Position numbers and translations under genes: made by a program
Assembly (NCBI GenBank): GCA_026129745.1
Contig: JAHCHL010000009.1
Location: 62,001-126,000, forward strand
From: Fimbriimonadales bacterium
Lineage (GTDB): Bacteria; Armatimonadota; Fimbriimonadia; Fimbriimonadales; ATM1
Length of the DNA: 64,000 nucleotides
Direction of reading: 5' to 3'
Notes under the pieces: model-generated
Told to the model about the DNA's origin: nothing
The model's database searches: none
The model's input: the letters and a program-made list of their open reading frames with translations, nothing else
Shown here: positions 9,309 to 17,732 of the stretch, piece after piece
Numbering within the stretch: position 1 is the stretch's first letter
How the letters are laid out: each line of letters starts with the position of its first letter

Positions 9309-10565
9309 GTGTTCCTCGACGAAGCGGTCATCTTCGTGCGCTCCGGCAAAGGCGGCGACGGCTCGGCGCACTTCCGCAAGGAAAAGCATGTTCCTCGCGG
9401 CGGCCCCGACGGCGGTGACGGCGGCAAAGGCGGCGATGTCGTCTTGATCGCCGACCCGAGAAAGAACACGCTGATCGACTTCCGCCACGAAACCAAATTC
9501 TGCGCAGAAGACGGCCGCGACGGCTCTGGAGCAACACGAACCGGGAAGAGAGGCAAGTCCGTCGAACTCGTCGTTCCTGTCGGCACAAGAGTCATCGACG
9601 ACGAAACCGGCAAACTGCTGGCAGATCTCATCGAGCCAGGGCAGCGGTTCGTCGCCTGCAAAGGCGGCCGAGGCGGCCGCGGAAACGTACACTTCACTTC
9701 GAGCGTCCGCCAATCGCCAACCTTCGCCGAGAAGGGCGAACCAGGAAAGTCCCTGAGGCTTAGGCTGGAGCTTAGCCTGCTTGCAGACGTCGGCCTTATC
9801 GGTCTCCCGAACGCAGGGAAATCGACTCTGATAAGCCGCGTCAGCGCAGCAAAGCCGAAGGTCGCCGACTACCCGTTCACGACCCTGACGCCGCAACTCG
9901 GCATCGTCCGCGTCGGCGACTCAAGCTTCGTCATGGCTGACCTCCCAGGTCTCATCGAAGGCGCGAGCGAGGGCAAAGGTCTCGGGCACCGATTCCTGCG
10001 CCATGCCGAGCGAACCCGGGTGGTCCTGCACGTGGTCGACTGCGCCCCCGTCGACGAAAGCGATCCGCTCGAGAACCTCCGGCTTGTTCGAATGGAATTG
10101 GAGAGCTATTCTCCAGAGTTGGCATCACGCCCTGCCCTCGTCGCTCTAACCAAGATCGACCTACTCCGAGACCCAACGGAAATCGCGAATCGAATCAAAG
10201 GCGAAAGCCTCGAAGTGTTCCCCGTTTCAGCAGTCACCGGGGCTGGCTTGGAATCTCTTCTTTTCAGGTTGTCCGCACTCGTCGACTCTTCGCCCCGACC
10301 CGTTGCACCGATCGTTATCGAACCAGAGCCTGAACCCGAGGCAAACTGGGATGTGCGGGCGACAAACGGCGAGTTTGTTGTGTCAGGAGACGAAGTCGAA
10401 CGTTGGGTTGCCATGACAGACGTGTCCAACATGGAAGCTCTGCAGCACCTTCATCGTCGCCTCAAAAGAGCTGGAGTTATCGACGCCCTTGCCGATGCGG
10501 GCGCTGCGGAAGGAGACACGGTCCGAATCGGCAACGTCGCTTTCAGCTATGCGGAGGACAAGTAA
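9309..10565 (+). CDS. obg: GTPase Obg (CgtA)
   Basis: 418 residues, GTG start. The glycine-rich Obg fold covers residues 1-160 (RSGKGGDGSAHFRKEK, RGGPDGGDGGKGGDV). The GTPase domain has GLPNAGKSTLI (P-loop), TTLTPQLG (switch I), DLPGLIEGASEGKGLG (G3) and TKIDL (G4). A C-terminal OCT domain is present at about 345-415 (VERWVAMTD, then LKRAGVIDALADAGAAEGD). Obg binds the large ribosomal subunit and couples its assembly to nucleotide state. It heads an operon with nadD, rsfS and a TPR/TM2 gene; rplU and rpmA, often upstream, are not here. Codon use shifts from C-ending to mixed within this gene. Confidence 0.96.
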   Translation: MFLDEAVIFVRSGKGGDGSAHFRKEKHVPRGGPDGGDGGKGGDVVLIADPRKNTLIDFRHETKFCAEDGRDGSGATRTGKRGKSVELVVPVGTRVIDDETGKLLADLIEPGQRFVACKGGRGGRGNVHFTSSVRQSPTFAEKGEPGKSLRLRLELSLLADVGLIGLPNAGKSTLISRVSAAKPKVADYPFTTLTPQLGIVRVGDSSFVMADLPGLIEGASEGKGLGHRFLRHAERTRVVLHVVDCAPVDESDPLENLRLVRMELESYSPELASRPALVALTKIDLLRDPTEIANRIKGESLEVFPVSAVTGAGLESLLFRLSALVDSSPRPVAPIVIEPEPEPEANWDVRATNGEFVVSGDEVERWVAMTDVSNMEALQHLHRRLKRAGVIDALADAGAAEGDTVRIGNVAFSYAEDK

Positions 10566-10567
10566 CG

Positions 10568-11143
10568 GTGCGGCTTGGTATCTTCGGCGGCACTTTCGAT
10601 CCCATACACATTGCCCATCTTAGGCTGGGCATCGAAGCGGCAGAAGTGCTGCACCTCGATCGCGTCGTCTTCGAGGTGGCGAAGCTGTCACCGCTCAAGG
10701 GCAGCTGCTTTGCCTCCGACCAAGATCGACTGCGGATGGCAGAACTTGCCACCGAAGGCGAACCAAAGTTGTCGGTTGGAAGCACGGAGATTAGCCGCCC
10801 AACGCCCAGCTATGCAGTGGAGACAATCGAACACTATCAAAACCCAGGGGTGGAGATTTGGTTTCTGATGGGGGCTGACTCATTGCTTTCTCTGGACAAG
10901 TGGAAGGAACCTGATCGACTCTTGAACCTCTGTCGATTGGGCGTTGCAGAAAGGCCAGGCTACCCCCTCGACTTCGCTCGGATTGAGGGCAGATGGCACT
11001 CGCGAGTGGACACCTTTCCAATGAGGCAGTTGGATATCAGCTCAACCGAGGTCCGGGATCGCGTGGCAGCCGGCAGGTCTATTCGCGGCTTGGTCGCGGA
11101 TTCTGTACGCCATTTCATAGAGGAGCGGCGTCTATATCGTTGA
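10568..11143 (+). CDS. nadD: Nicotinate-nucleotide adenylyltransferase
   Basis: 191 residues from a GTG two bases after the obg stop; the longer open frame from 10403 lies inside obg and is not coding. The nucleotidyltransferase signature GGTFDPIHIAHLRLG (about residues 6-20) and the C-terminal ISSTEVRDRVAAGRSIRGL are diagnostic of NadD. It joins nicotinate mononucleotide and ATP to deaminated NAD, the penultimate step of NAD synthesis in the cytoplasm. The obg-nadD-rsfS order is widely conserved in bacteria. Confidence 0.95.
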   Translation: MRLGIFGGTFDPIHIAHLRLGIEAAEVLHLDRVVFEVAKLSPLKGSCFASDQDRLRMAELATEGEPKLSVGSTEISRPTPSYAVETIEHYQNPGVEIWFLMGADSLLSLDKWKEPDRLLNLCRLGVAERPGYPLDFARIEGRWHSRVDTFPMRQLDISSTEVRDRVAAGRSIRGLVADSVRHFIEERRLYR

Positions 11144-11160
11144 GGCCAAGAGAGACCGAT

Positions 11161-11511
11161 TTGACATCAGAAGAGAAAGTGGAGCGTATTCGAACGATTG
11201 CCGACGAAATGAAGGCCGAACGAATCGAATCGCTGGATGTTCGGGGGAAGACGGTTATGGCGGACTATTTTGTCGTTTGCAGTGGAAACAACGACATTCA
11301 TGTTCGAGCAATTGCAGATCGCATTGCCGAAAAGATGCGAGAGTTGAAATCGAAAGTGAGGAACGTAGAAGGAGCGTCAACCGGATGGATTCTCATGGAT
11401 TTTGGAGACGTTCTGTGTCATGTCATGAGAGAGGAGCAACGTCAGTACTACGACCTGGAGTCACTTTGGTCAGCTGCGCCAAAGTTCGAGACTGGCCATG
11501 AAACCACTTGA
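11161..11511 (+). CDS. rsfS: Ribosomal silencing factor RsfS (Iojap family)
   Basis: 116 residues from a TTG that gives MTSEEKVERIRTIADEMKAE; an AGAGAG stretch about nine bases upstream is a possible ribosome binding site. Family motifs are ESLDVRGKTVMADYFVVCSG, VRNVEGASTGWILMDFGDV and YYDLESLW. RsfS binds ribosomal protein uL14 and blocks subunit joining when nutrients are scarce. The open frame extends upstream to 10993 inside nadD, which I reject. The 3' end overlaps the next gene by 14 bases. Confidence 0.93.
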   Translation: MTSEEKVERIRTIADEMKAERIESLDVRGKTVMADYFVVCSGNNDIHVRAIADRIAEKMRELKSKVRNVEGASTGWILMDFGDVLCHVMREEQRQYYDLESLWSAAPKFETGHETT

Positions 11512-12157
11512 TCCCATTTCAGACGAAATTGAGACTGCTCGAAGGCAGGCCCACGTTTATCAGTCCCGGGGCGATCGCGAGTCGGCATCGAAGGTCATAG
11601 ACGCCGTCATAGCCAAGTACCCGGATCATCCCGACGCACAGGAGGCGTATGTTGACTACTTGATTTATGCAGGAGAGCTCAACCAGGCGAAGGACTTGCT
11701 GGCGAAGATCGTTGGGGCATTTCCCGGAAGAATTGAAACCGAGAGAAAGTACGCGAGGTTGGTATTGAAGCTCGAGGAACGCAACCTTTCCACAAGTCTC
11801 CTTATGGGCGAAGGGGACTTTGCGTCGTTAATGAACCCTGCTGGCGTCAAGCGGTCGGCCGGCACAGCTGCAATTTTGAGTCTTTTAGCGCCAGGATTCG
11901 GTCAAATCTATAACGGGCAATTGATGCGAGGAATTGTCTTGCTTCTCGTGGCGGTAGTTCTATGGACGCTGATGTTCACGGTTGGCTACGTTGGAGCTGG
12001 GCAATCGGGTCAAATGACCGCAGTTGGCTGGGCATTGGCAGTACTGCTGGCGGCTTTCTACTTAGGCTGTTTGCTCGATGCTGCAATCTCGGCCCCAAAG
12101 CATGCGATTGCGGCTCCAGCCAGGCCTACGCCGCCAGTCGACAAGCCATTTGAATAG
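11498..12157 (+). CDS. TPR plus TM2-type membrane protein
   Basis: 219 residues. The first 100 residues form two or three tetratricopeptide-like helical hairpins (RGDRESASKVIDAVIAKYP, AGELNQAKDLLAKIVGAFPG). The second half holds two membrane helices with the TM2-domain motif ILSLLAPGFGQIYNGQLMRG at the first, followed by LLVAVVLW and a further helix. The C-terminus is proline-rich. TM2 proteins are small membrane proteins of unclear role. It is the last gene of the obg operon, overlapping rsfS. Confidence 0.75.
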   Translation: MKPLDPISDEIETARRQAHVYQSRGDRESASKVIDAVIAKYPDHPDAQEAYVDYLIYAGELNQAKDLLAKIVGAFPGRIETERKYARLVLKLEERNLSTSLLMGEGDFASLMNPAGVKRSAGTAAILSLLAPGFGQIYNGQLMRGIVLLLVAVVLWTLMFTVGYVGAGQSGQMTAVGWALAVLLAAFYLGCLLDAAISAPKHAIAAPARPTPPVDKPFE

Positions 12158-12181
12158 ACACCTAATCAAAACGATGTTCCG

Positions 12182-12187
12182 TACAAT
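12182..12187 (+). promoter_or_regulatory. Possible -10 element (TACAAT)
   Basis: TACAAT lies 26 bases before the ATG at 12214, in the only gap between the obg operon and the next gene. A GAGGCG ribosome binding site precedes that ATG by three bases, so this transcript would have a normal short leader. No good -35 is visible. Confidence 0.35.
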
Positions 12188-12213
12188 AATTGAAGAGCGT
12201 GAAAGAGGCGACG

Positions 12214-12972
12214 ATGTCAACCCCTGAGAAGAGGTCGCATGCAGTCGAGACCCACTGGGAGCATGCCGTTACCTGGGGGGTGCTCGGTCTCCTTTGCTTG
12301 TTGGTCGGCTTGTTTTTTGTTCGATACGGATACGATTGGCTTGGAGTGAACTTCACCAGCCTTAGCTTTCCTTTTTTGGCGGCTGGTCCATTGCTTCTAG
12401 GCTACGCTGGGTATCGAATCTGGGCGAGCCGAAAGGAGCCTGTGTTCACGTCCCAGTGCCCCTATTGCAGCACCTATATCGAATTCACATCAGCTCCTGA
12501 AGAGGATTTCGTCTGTGATTCCTGTAATCGAAGGGTCCCTGTGCAGAACGGCAAAGTGCTCGAGGTGACCGGAGTGCGTTGCGGTTACTGTGGGGCACTC
12601 AACTACATGAGCGATAAGACAGAGGTTCTCATCTGCGAGCAATGCGACCGCGAAATCCCCTTGCTCAACCCGATAACGGGCGAAATGAGGCACGCCCCAC
12701 GAGGATTCGCACGAGTGGATGACGAAGGAGTTTACGAGCTTCTGCTCGTCGACGTGGGCCGAGAGCGAGAAGCAGTCATTACTTCGCTGCAGCACATGCT
12801 TGCCTTGAATCGGAACCAAGTCAAGGATATGCTCGACAACGTACCTGTGACCTTGCTCACCGGGATCAACCGCAGGAAAGCAGAGATGCTTCGCGCTCAA
12901 CTGGAAGCGAGTGGCGCGAGCGCCGAGTTTGCCCAAATTGGCACCGCTGCCTCGCCCGGTTCCCAAACTTAG
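12214..12972 (+). CDS. Membrane zinc-ribbon protein with ribosomal L7/L12-like C-terminal domain
   Basis: 252 residues. Two membrane helices (about 20-70) are followed by two zinc ribbons: CPYC with CDSC (about 88-110) and CGYC with CEQC (about 125-150). The C-terminal 65 residues align well by eye with the C-terminal domain of ribosomal protein bL12: YELLLVDVGREREAVITSL matches the first strand and helix, NQVKDMLDNVP matches the KEAKDLVESAP turn, and AEMLRAQLEASGASAEF matches the last helix and strand. In bL12 this domain recruits translation factors. Here the lysines are partly replaced, so binding partners are unknown. The domain combination is not one I know. Confidence 0.8.
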   Translation: MSTPEKRSHAVETHWEHAVTWGVLGLLCLLVGLFFVRYGYDWLGVNFTSLSFPFLAAGPLLLGYAGYRIWASRKEPVFTSQCPYCSTYIEFTSAPEEDFVCDSCNRRVPVQNGKVLEVTGVRCGYCGALNYMSDKTEVLICEQCDREIPLLNPITGEMRHAPRGFARVDDEGVYELLLVDVGREREAVITSLQHMLALNRNQVKDMLDNVPVTLLTGINRRKAEMLRAQLEASGASAEFAQIGTAASPGSQT

Positions 12973-13057
12973 CTTCGGGTAACATAGCGCGTCCGCCGGG
13001 GGCCTTAAGCCCTTCAGGACACCCTAGTTGACCGACTCAGGGGGCAACACGCGCACT

Positions 13058-16000
13058 ATGATTTCGAAGCTAATCCCAACCGCTGGGTTCGCGTCTTTGC
13101 GAACTCTCTGCGCGCGACTCGCGCTGTCAATTGCATTTCTCTTGCCTGCCATGGCTGTCGCAGCCGGTGGTGAAAATGTCGAGCTGGTCTTCACTGAGAG
13201 CGACAAGATGTTCCTTTGGATTTCCTTGGGACTGTCACTCATAGCCATCGTGTTTGGCATTTACCTCCGATCTTGGGTTCTCAAGCAAGACGCAGGCACG
13301 CCAAAGATGCAGGAAGTGAGCAGTTCGATACAACAGGGAGCTCACGCCTATCTCCGAAAGCAAGTCACGACGATGCTACTGTTCGTCATTGTCCTTGCAA
13401 TCGGCTTGTACATGCTTCACATGCACGACTATGCAGGCAAGGCTATCTGGGGAATCCCTGTCAGCATATGGCTCGCAATTTCTTTCGTTCTTGGAGTTGC
13501 TGCCTCTTATATTGCCGGCTATGTGGGAATGATCATGGCGGTCAATGCCAACGCAAGGGTCGCCGGCGCAGCGCAGAGCAGTTCGGCACGCGCTTTAGAA
13601 GTTGCATTCAAAGCCGGCGGTGTTGCAGGCTTGGTTACGGTCGGTATGGGCTTGCTCGGCGCGACCGGAATCTTCCTGATCGCAGGCGGCGAAGCCATGA
13701 AACTGTTGATTGGTTTCGGATTTGGTGGCTCTCTTGCCGCACTGTTCATGCGCGTCGGCGGTGGCATTTACACCAAGGCAGCCGATGTCGGCGCTGACTT
13801 AGTTGGAAAGGTCGAAGCTGGCATTCCTGAGGATGATCCGAGGAATCCAGCAACAATCGCCGACAATGTTGGCGACAACGTCGGAGACTGCGCCGGTATG
13901 GCCGCCGACATTTTCGAGTCCTATGAAGTCACGCTCGTTGCGGCGATCGTATTGGGCGCAGCAACTGCATCCATCTTCGACCAAAGCACATGGATGAAGT
14001 TGATTCTATTTGCGCTGATGGCTCGAGGTGTAGGCATCGTCGCATCCATCCTCGGCATATTCTTTGTACGTGGTTCTGACGACGAACGCGTAGATCCGCT
14101 GAAGCCGATAAGAAATGGTTTCTGGTTTTCGGCAGCAGTGGCAGTTTTGGGAACACTCGCCTTGTCGTACTATATGATGCAGGGCGTTAAGTCAAGTTAC
14201 TACACAGATGCGAAAGGCGAAACACACGTTGGCTTGACCCCTATCTCGATGGAAGACTTGCGGGTTATCGCAATTGTCGAGGCAGGAGAGTCGCAAGCAC
14301 GTAGCGAGGCGATGATGGGTGGAAGCTCACAAAGTGACGCTCAAAAGAAGGAGTTCACTGACGAAGAGCTACTTGCAGAGGCAAACAAGATCATAACGCA
14401 ATACGCAACTGCGATGCAGCAGCAGTATGAGAATGAGAAAGAGAGTTACGAACAGATGCTCAAGCAGGCAGAGGAGCAGGGCCAACCTGCTCCGGACCGA
14501 CAGCCACCGAAGGAGCCTGTCACACCTGCACAGCTAACTTTAGAAGAAGTCCAACGTGTCCGAGGCCAACCGCTTTCCAACTACACTACCCTCGAAGGTG
14601 GAGCGCCACGAGTATCGACCGCCCTGTCCATATTTGGTCAAGCTTTGGGAGAAGGCCTCACAGTTTCAGAGCTCTGGCTAGTCAAGCGCAAAACGCCTGC
14701 CAACCCGATGATGCAGGGCAGCCAAGAGGAGCAAGAAACCTGGGAATTCACTTCTAAGTATCGTTGGGAACTTCAGGGAGAAACAGCGGAACCTCTCGAC
14801 AGGGCAACTGTGGAGGTGGCAATTGATCGGAGCGGCGATTTGTACTGGACAGTCGACAAGCAAGTCGATGAAGATGCGCTGTTGGCCTTGCCACCGATCA
14901 GCTACTCCAAGTCGAAGGTCGAAATGGATTTGATGGGCACAAAGCGAGCCTTGCCGGATGGCACTACCCTCGCAGTTTCTAAGACATCGACTGACGTCGA
15001 ATGGTGGAGGTTTTTTGTTGCCATTACATTCGGCGTTCTCATGGCATTCTTCATTGAGCTACTAACCGACTACTTCGTTAGCTTTGAAAAGAAACCAGTC
15101 AAGGAAGTTGCAAGCGCGTCAACAGCCGGCCCAGCACCAATGATCATTCAAGGATTTGCCTATGGAATGGAGAGTTCCGTCTGGGCTGTCTTTGCGATTG
15201 TGGTCTCGCTGATGGCACCACTATTCATCTTTCCACCGGGCGAGTTCGGTGGATTCATTCTAAGCTTCTATGGCATCGCGCTCGTCGGGCTTGGTCTCTT
15301 GACTACCACCGGTTACATTCTTGCGATGGATACCTTTGGACCTATAAGCGACAACGCGCAAGGTGTCTATGAAATGTCCGGAGCTGGGCGTGATGAGAAG
15401 AAAGAAGAAGGGAAAATGTCGGGGAGTCGGGCAGTGCAACGGCTTGATGCGGCCGGAAACACAACCAAAGCGTTGACGAAAGGATTCGCGATCGCAACAG
15501 CGGTTGTCGCTGCAGTAGCCCTATTCCATGCCTTTCTTGACAGTGCGAACCTGGAAGCTGTCGGCTTACGGCTAGATCTCCCGCAGATCTTTATTGGAAT
15601 GCTCATCGGAGGCGCAACGCCATTCCTCTTCTCTGCATTCTCAATTAACGCTGTTGGTCGAGCGTCTTTTCAGTTGATAGGAGAGGTGCGCCGACAGTTC
15701 GCTGCTGACCCCGGAATCATGAAAGGTACAAGCAAACCCAACTATGGTAAGTGTGTCGAGATAGTTACCGCGGCCGCGCAAAAGGAATTACTTGGACCCG
15801 GAATTCTTGCTATCGCCCTCCCGACTCTAGTTGGCTTTGGTCTCTCCATCGGAGCGGCGCCAACGATCATAGCAGGCAAAGAGTTCAACCTCGTCGGTGC
15901 ACAAGCGCTCGGCGGATTCCTCGCTGGTGCAATCCTTACCGGCCAGTTGCTGGCAGTGCTCTTGGCCAACTCAGGTGGTCTTTGGGATAACTCGAAAAAA

Positions 16001-16300
16001 GTTATCGAAGATGGTCTCTACGGAGGCAAAGGAACTGACGCCCACAAGGCGGGTGTCGTTTGCGATACCGTAGGCGATCCATTTAAGGACACGGCAGGAC
16101 CTGCATTGAACCCGCTCATCAAAGTCATGAACTTAGTCGCCTTGTTGCTTGCGCCAGTCGTGGTCCTGCCACTTTCGACTGGCGTGCTCGTGACCATCGT
16201 GGCCGTTTCGGTACTGCTGCTAGCAATAGCGGTCTACTGGTCAAAGCGTGGATCGATTGGCAGTGAACTCGCAGCAGCTGCCGCCGAACAAAAACAGTAG
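13058..16300 (+). CDS. hppA: Membrane-bound proton-translocating pyrophosphatase with large insertion
   Basis: 1080 residues, against about 660-760 usual for the family. Catalytic motifs are intact: YTKAADVGADLVGKVE, ATIADNVGDNVGDCAGMAAD and, near the end, VVCDTVGDPFKDTAGPALNP. The sequence GNTTKALTKGFA has Lys and Thr at the two positions that mark potassium-independent enzymes. A soluble, charged insertion of about 275 residues (about 370-647; glutamine- and glutamate-rich, coiled-coil-like, then beta-rich) separates two membrane helices. An N-terminal signal-like helix precedes the first core helix. The enzyme hydrolyses pyrophosphate to pump protons. An in-frame TTG at 13028 is an alternative start. 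Confidence 0.93.
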   Translation: MISKLIPTAGFASLRTLCARLALSIAFLLPAMAVAAGGENVELVFTESDKMFLWISLGLSLIAIVFGIYLRSWVLKQDAGTPKMQEVSSSIQQGAHAYLRKQVTTMLLFVIVLAIGLYMLHMHDYAGKAIWGIPVSIWLAISFVLGVAASYIAGYVGMIMAVNANARVAGAAQSSSARALEVAFKAGGVAGLVTVGMGLLGATGIFLIAGGEAMKLLIGFGFGGSLAALFMRVGGGIYTKAADVGADLVGKVEAGIPEDDPRNPATIADNVGDNVGDCAGMAADIFESYEVTLVAAIVLGAATASIFDQSTWMKLILFALMARGVGIVASILGIFFVRGSDDERVDPLKPIRNGFWFSAAVAVLGTLALSYYMMQGVKSSYYTDAKGETHVGLTPISMEDLRVIAIVEAGESQARSEAMMGGSSQSDAQKKEFTDEELLAEANKIITQYATAMQQQYENEKESYEQMLKQAEEQGQPAPDRQPPKEPVTPAQLTLEEVQRVRGQPLSNYTTLEGGAPRVSTALSIFGQALGEGLTVSELWLVKRKTPANPMMQGSQEEQETWEFTSKYRWELQGETAEPLDRATVEVAIDRSGDLYWTVDKQVDEDALLALPPISYSKSKVEMDLMGTKRALPDGTTLAVSKTSTDVEWWRFFVAITFGVLMAFFIELLTDYFVSFEKKPVKEVASASTAGPAPMIIQGFAYGMESSVWAVFAIVVSLMAPLFIFPPGEFGGFILSFYGIALVGLGLLTTTGYILAMDTFGPISDNAQGVYEMSGAGRDEKKEEGKMSGSRAVQRLDAAGNTTKALTKGFAIATAVVAAVALFHAFLDSANLEAVGLRLDLPQIFIGMLIGGATPFLFSAFSINAVGRASFQLIGEVRRQFAADPGIMKGTSKPNYGKCVEIVTAAAQKELLGPGILAIALPTLVGFGLSIGAAPTIIAGKEFNLVGAQALGGFLAGAILTGQLLAVLLANSGGLWDNSKKVIEDGLYGGKGTDAHKAGVVCDTVGDPFKDTAGPALNPLIKVMNLVALLLAPVVVLPLSTGVLVTIVAVSVLLLAIAVYWSKRGSIGSELAAAAAEQKQ

Positions 16301-16316
16301 GGCTCCTCGCTGAACA

Positions 16317-17201
16317 ATGGGAGTTCTGATTGATAAGCATACGCGCCTTCTCGTCCAAGGAATCACCGGGCGAGAAGGCAGCTTCCATACCCGTCAAATG
16401 ATCGAGTATGGAACGAACGTTGTTGGGGGAGTTACTCCAGGCAAAGGAGGCACATCGTTTGACAATGTTCCCGTATTTGATACTGTAAGCGAAGCTGCCC
16501 ATCAAACCAACGCAAATGCGTCTGTAATTTTCGTGCCACCGCCGTTTGCTGCCGACGCAATATTAGAAGCGGAGGCCGTGGGTCTTCCCTTCATTGTTGC
16601 CATTACAGAGGGAATTCCGCAGCACGATATGCTTCGAGTCGTCAATCGCATCCGGGATAATGGTAAGTCGCGGCTCCTTGGACCAAACTGTCCGGGCATG
16701 ATAACGGTTGGAGAGTGCAAGATCGGAATCATGCCAGGTCACATTTTCGCTAGTGGCCCTGTCGGACTCGTTTCTCGCAGCGGGACGCTAACATACGAAA
16801 TCGTCAATGAGCTAACAAAGGCAGGACTTGGCCAGACTTCATGCGTTGGAATTGGAGGAGATCCCCTTCTGGGTACTCGATTCATCGATGTTCTGCCGCT
16901 CTTCGAGAGTGATCCCCATACAGAAGCAGTAGTTATGATCGGGGAGATCGGTGGCAATGACGAAGAGATTGCTGCCGACTACATTCAGTCAATGACAAAG
17001 CCTGTAGTTGCGTTCATCTCTGGGCGGACGGCCCCACCAGGAAAGCGAATGGGCCATGCCGGCGCCATTATTAGTGGAGGAGTCGGAGGTCCTGACAGCA
17101 AAGTTCGTGCACTTAGCAACGCCGGTGCAATGGTTGCAGACACCACGTCTGAAATTCCAGAATTAGTCCGAAGATTGCTTGGCACAAAATCAATTCTGTG
17201 A
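16317..17201 (+). CDS. sucD: Succinyl-CoA synthetase alpha subunit
   Basis: 294 residues. The CoA-binding domain includes [18 protein letters not shown], then [19 protein letters not shown]; the ligase half has [22 protein letters not shown] and the active-site histidine in [20 protein letters not shown]. It interconverts succinyl-CoA and succinate with substrate-level phosphorylation in the citric acid cycle. The start is 16 bases after hppA. The beta subunit sucC is not adjacent but lies at 43102-44250 on the other strand. The last codons contain the promoter of the following MarR gene. Confidence 0.95.
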   Translation: MGVLIDKHTRLLVQGITGREGSFHTRQMIEYGTNVVGGVTPGKGGTSFDNVPVFDTVSEAAHQTNANASVIFVPPPFAADAILEAEAVGLPFIVAITEGIPQHDMLRVVNRIRDNGKSRLLGPNCPGMITVGECKIGIMPGHIFASGPVGLVSRSGTLTYEIVNELTKAGLGQTSCVGIGGDPLLGTRFIDVLPLFESDPHTEAVVMIGEIGGNDEEIAADYIQSMTKPVVAFISGRTAPPGKRMGHAGAIISGGVGGPDSKVRALSNAGAMVADTTSEIPELVRRLLGTKSIL

Positions 17202-17207
17202 TATATT
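17179..17207 (+). promoter_or_regulatory. Sigma-70 promoter for the MarR gene
   Basis: TTGGCA (17179-17184), a 17-base spacer, then TATATT (17202-17207), then six bases to the ATG at 17214. This is the best promoter in the window and sits across the 3' end of sucD. The geometry places transcription start at about the A of ATG, giving a leaderless mRNA. Confidence 0.75.
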
Positions 17208-17213
17208 CATAGA

Positions 17214-17732
17214 ATGCCTGAATGGGGCCTTGACCGAGTCGAGCTGCTCGGCGATATGTTCGCTTCCTTTATACGCGAGTCATTGTGCAAACAAGTCATC
17301 GAAGAGTTGAAGCAGCAAAACATTTCGTATTCGCATTACGAAGTTATCCGACTTGTTATTGCGCGACCGGGATCTACTGTCGGCGAAATTGCTAAGGCAC
17401 TCAATATGGCTTATCCAAAAGTGACACAACTCATAACTCGACTTCGCGAAGTAGGACTTATAACGAAGAAAGGTGTTCGTTCTGACAGGCGCATTGCAAG
17501 GGTTTATGCGACTTCAAAAGGCGAGGAACTGGCAACTCGAATTGGCCAGGAGCGAACAAAGCGACTCCGAGCGGTGTTAAAGAGAATGCGCGCAGATGAG
17601 CGGGCGGGACTTGCCTCTTCGCTGGAAGAGTTTCTCGTTGCGGCAGACAAATCTGGCATGATGAAGAATCCGTTCGCGCGAGTGGGCCTTGATCCCGACG
17701 AAGACCCCCAAGGCGACAGGACAAACCGATGA
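17214..17732 (+). CDS. MarR-family transcriptional regulator
   Basis: 172 residues. A winged helix-turn-helix occupies about 40-105: PGSTVGEIAKALNMAYPKV is the helix-turn-helix and KKGVRSDRRIARVYATSKGE is the wing with its usual Asp-Arg-Arg. Flanking helices form the dimer interface, and a charged C-terminal tail (DPDEDPQGDRTNR) is extra. MarR proteins usually repress their own operon and respond to small ligands or oxidants; only one Cys (in ESLCKQ) is visible. The stop overlaps the cysteine desulfurase ATG by four bases, so the likely target is this two-gene unit. Confidence 0.88.
   Translation: MPEWGLDRVELLGDMFASFIRESLCKQVIEELKQQNISYSHYEVIRLVIARPGSTVGEIAKALNMAYPKVTQLITRLREVGLITKKGVRSDRRIARVYATSKGEELATRIGQERTKRLRAVLKRMRADERAGLASSLEEFLVAADKSGMMKNPFARVGLDPDEDPQGDRTNR

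Noticed and set aside
10403-10567. Upstream extension of nadD
   Set aside because: It lies within obg in another frame; NadD proteins begin with the GGTFDP region near the N-terminus, matching GTG 10568.
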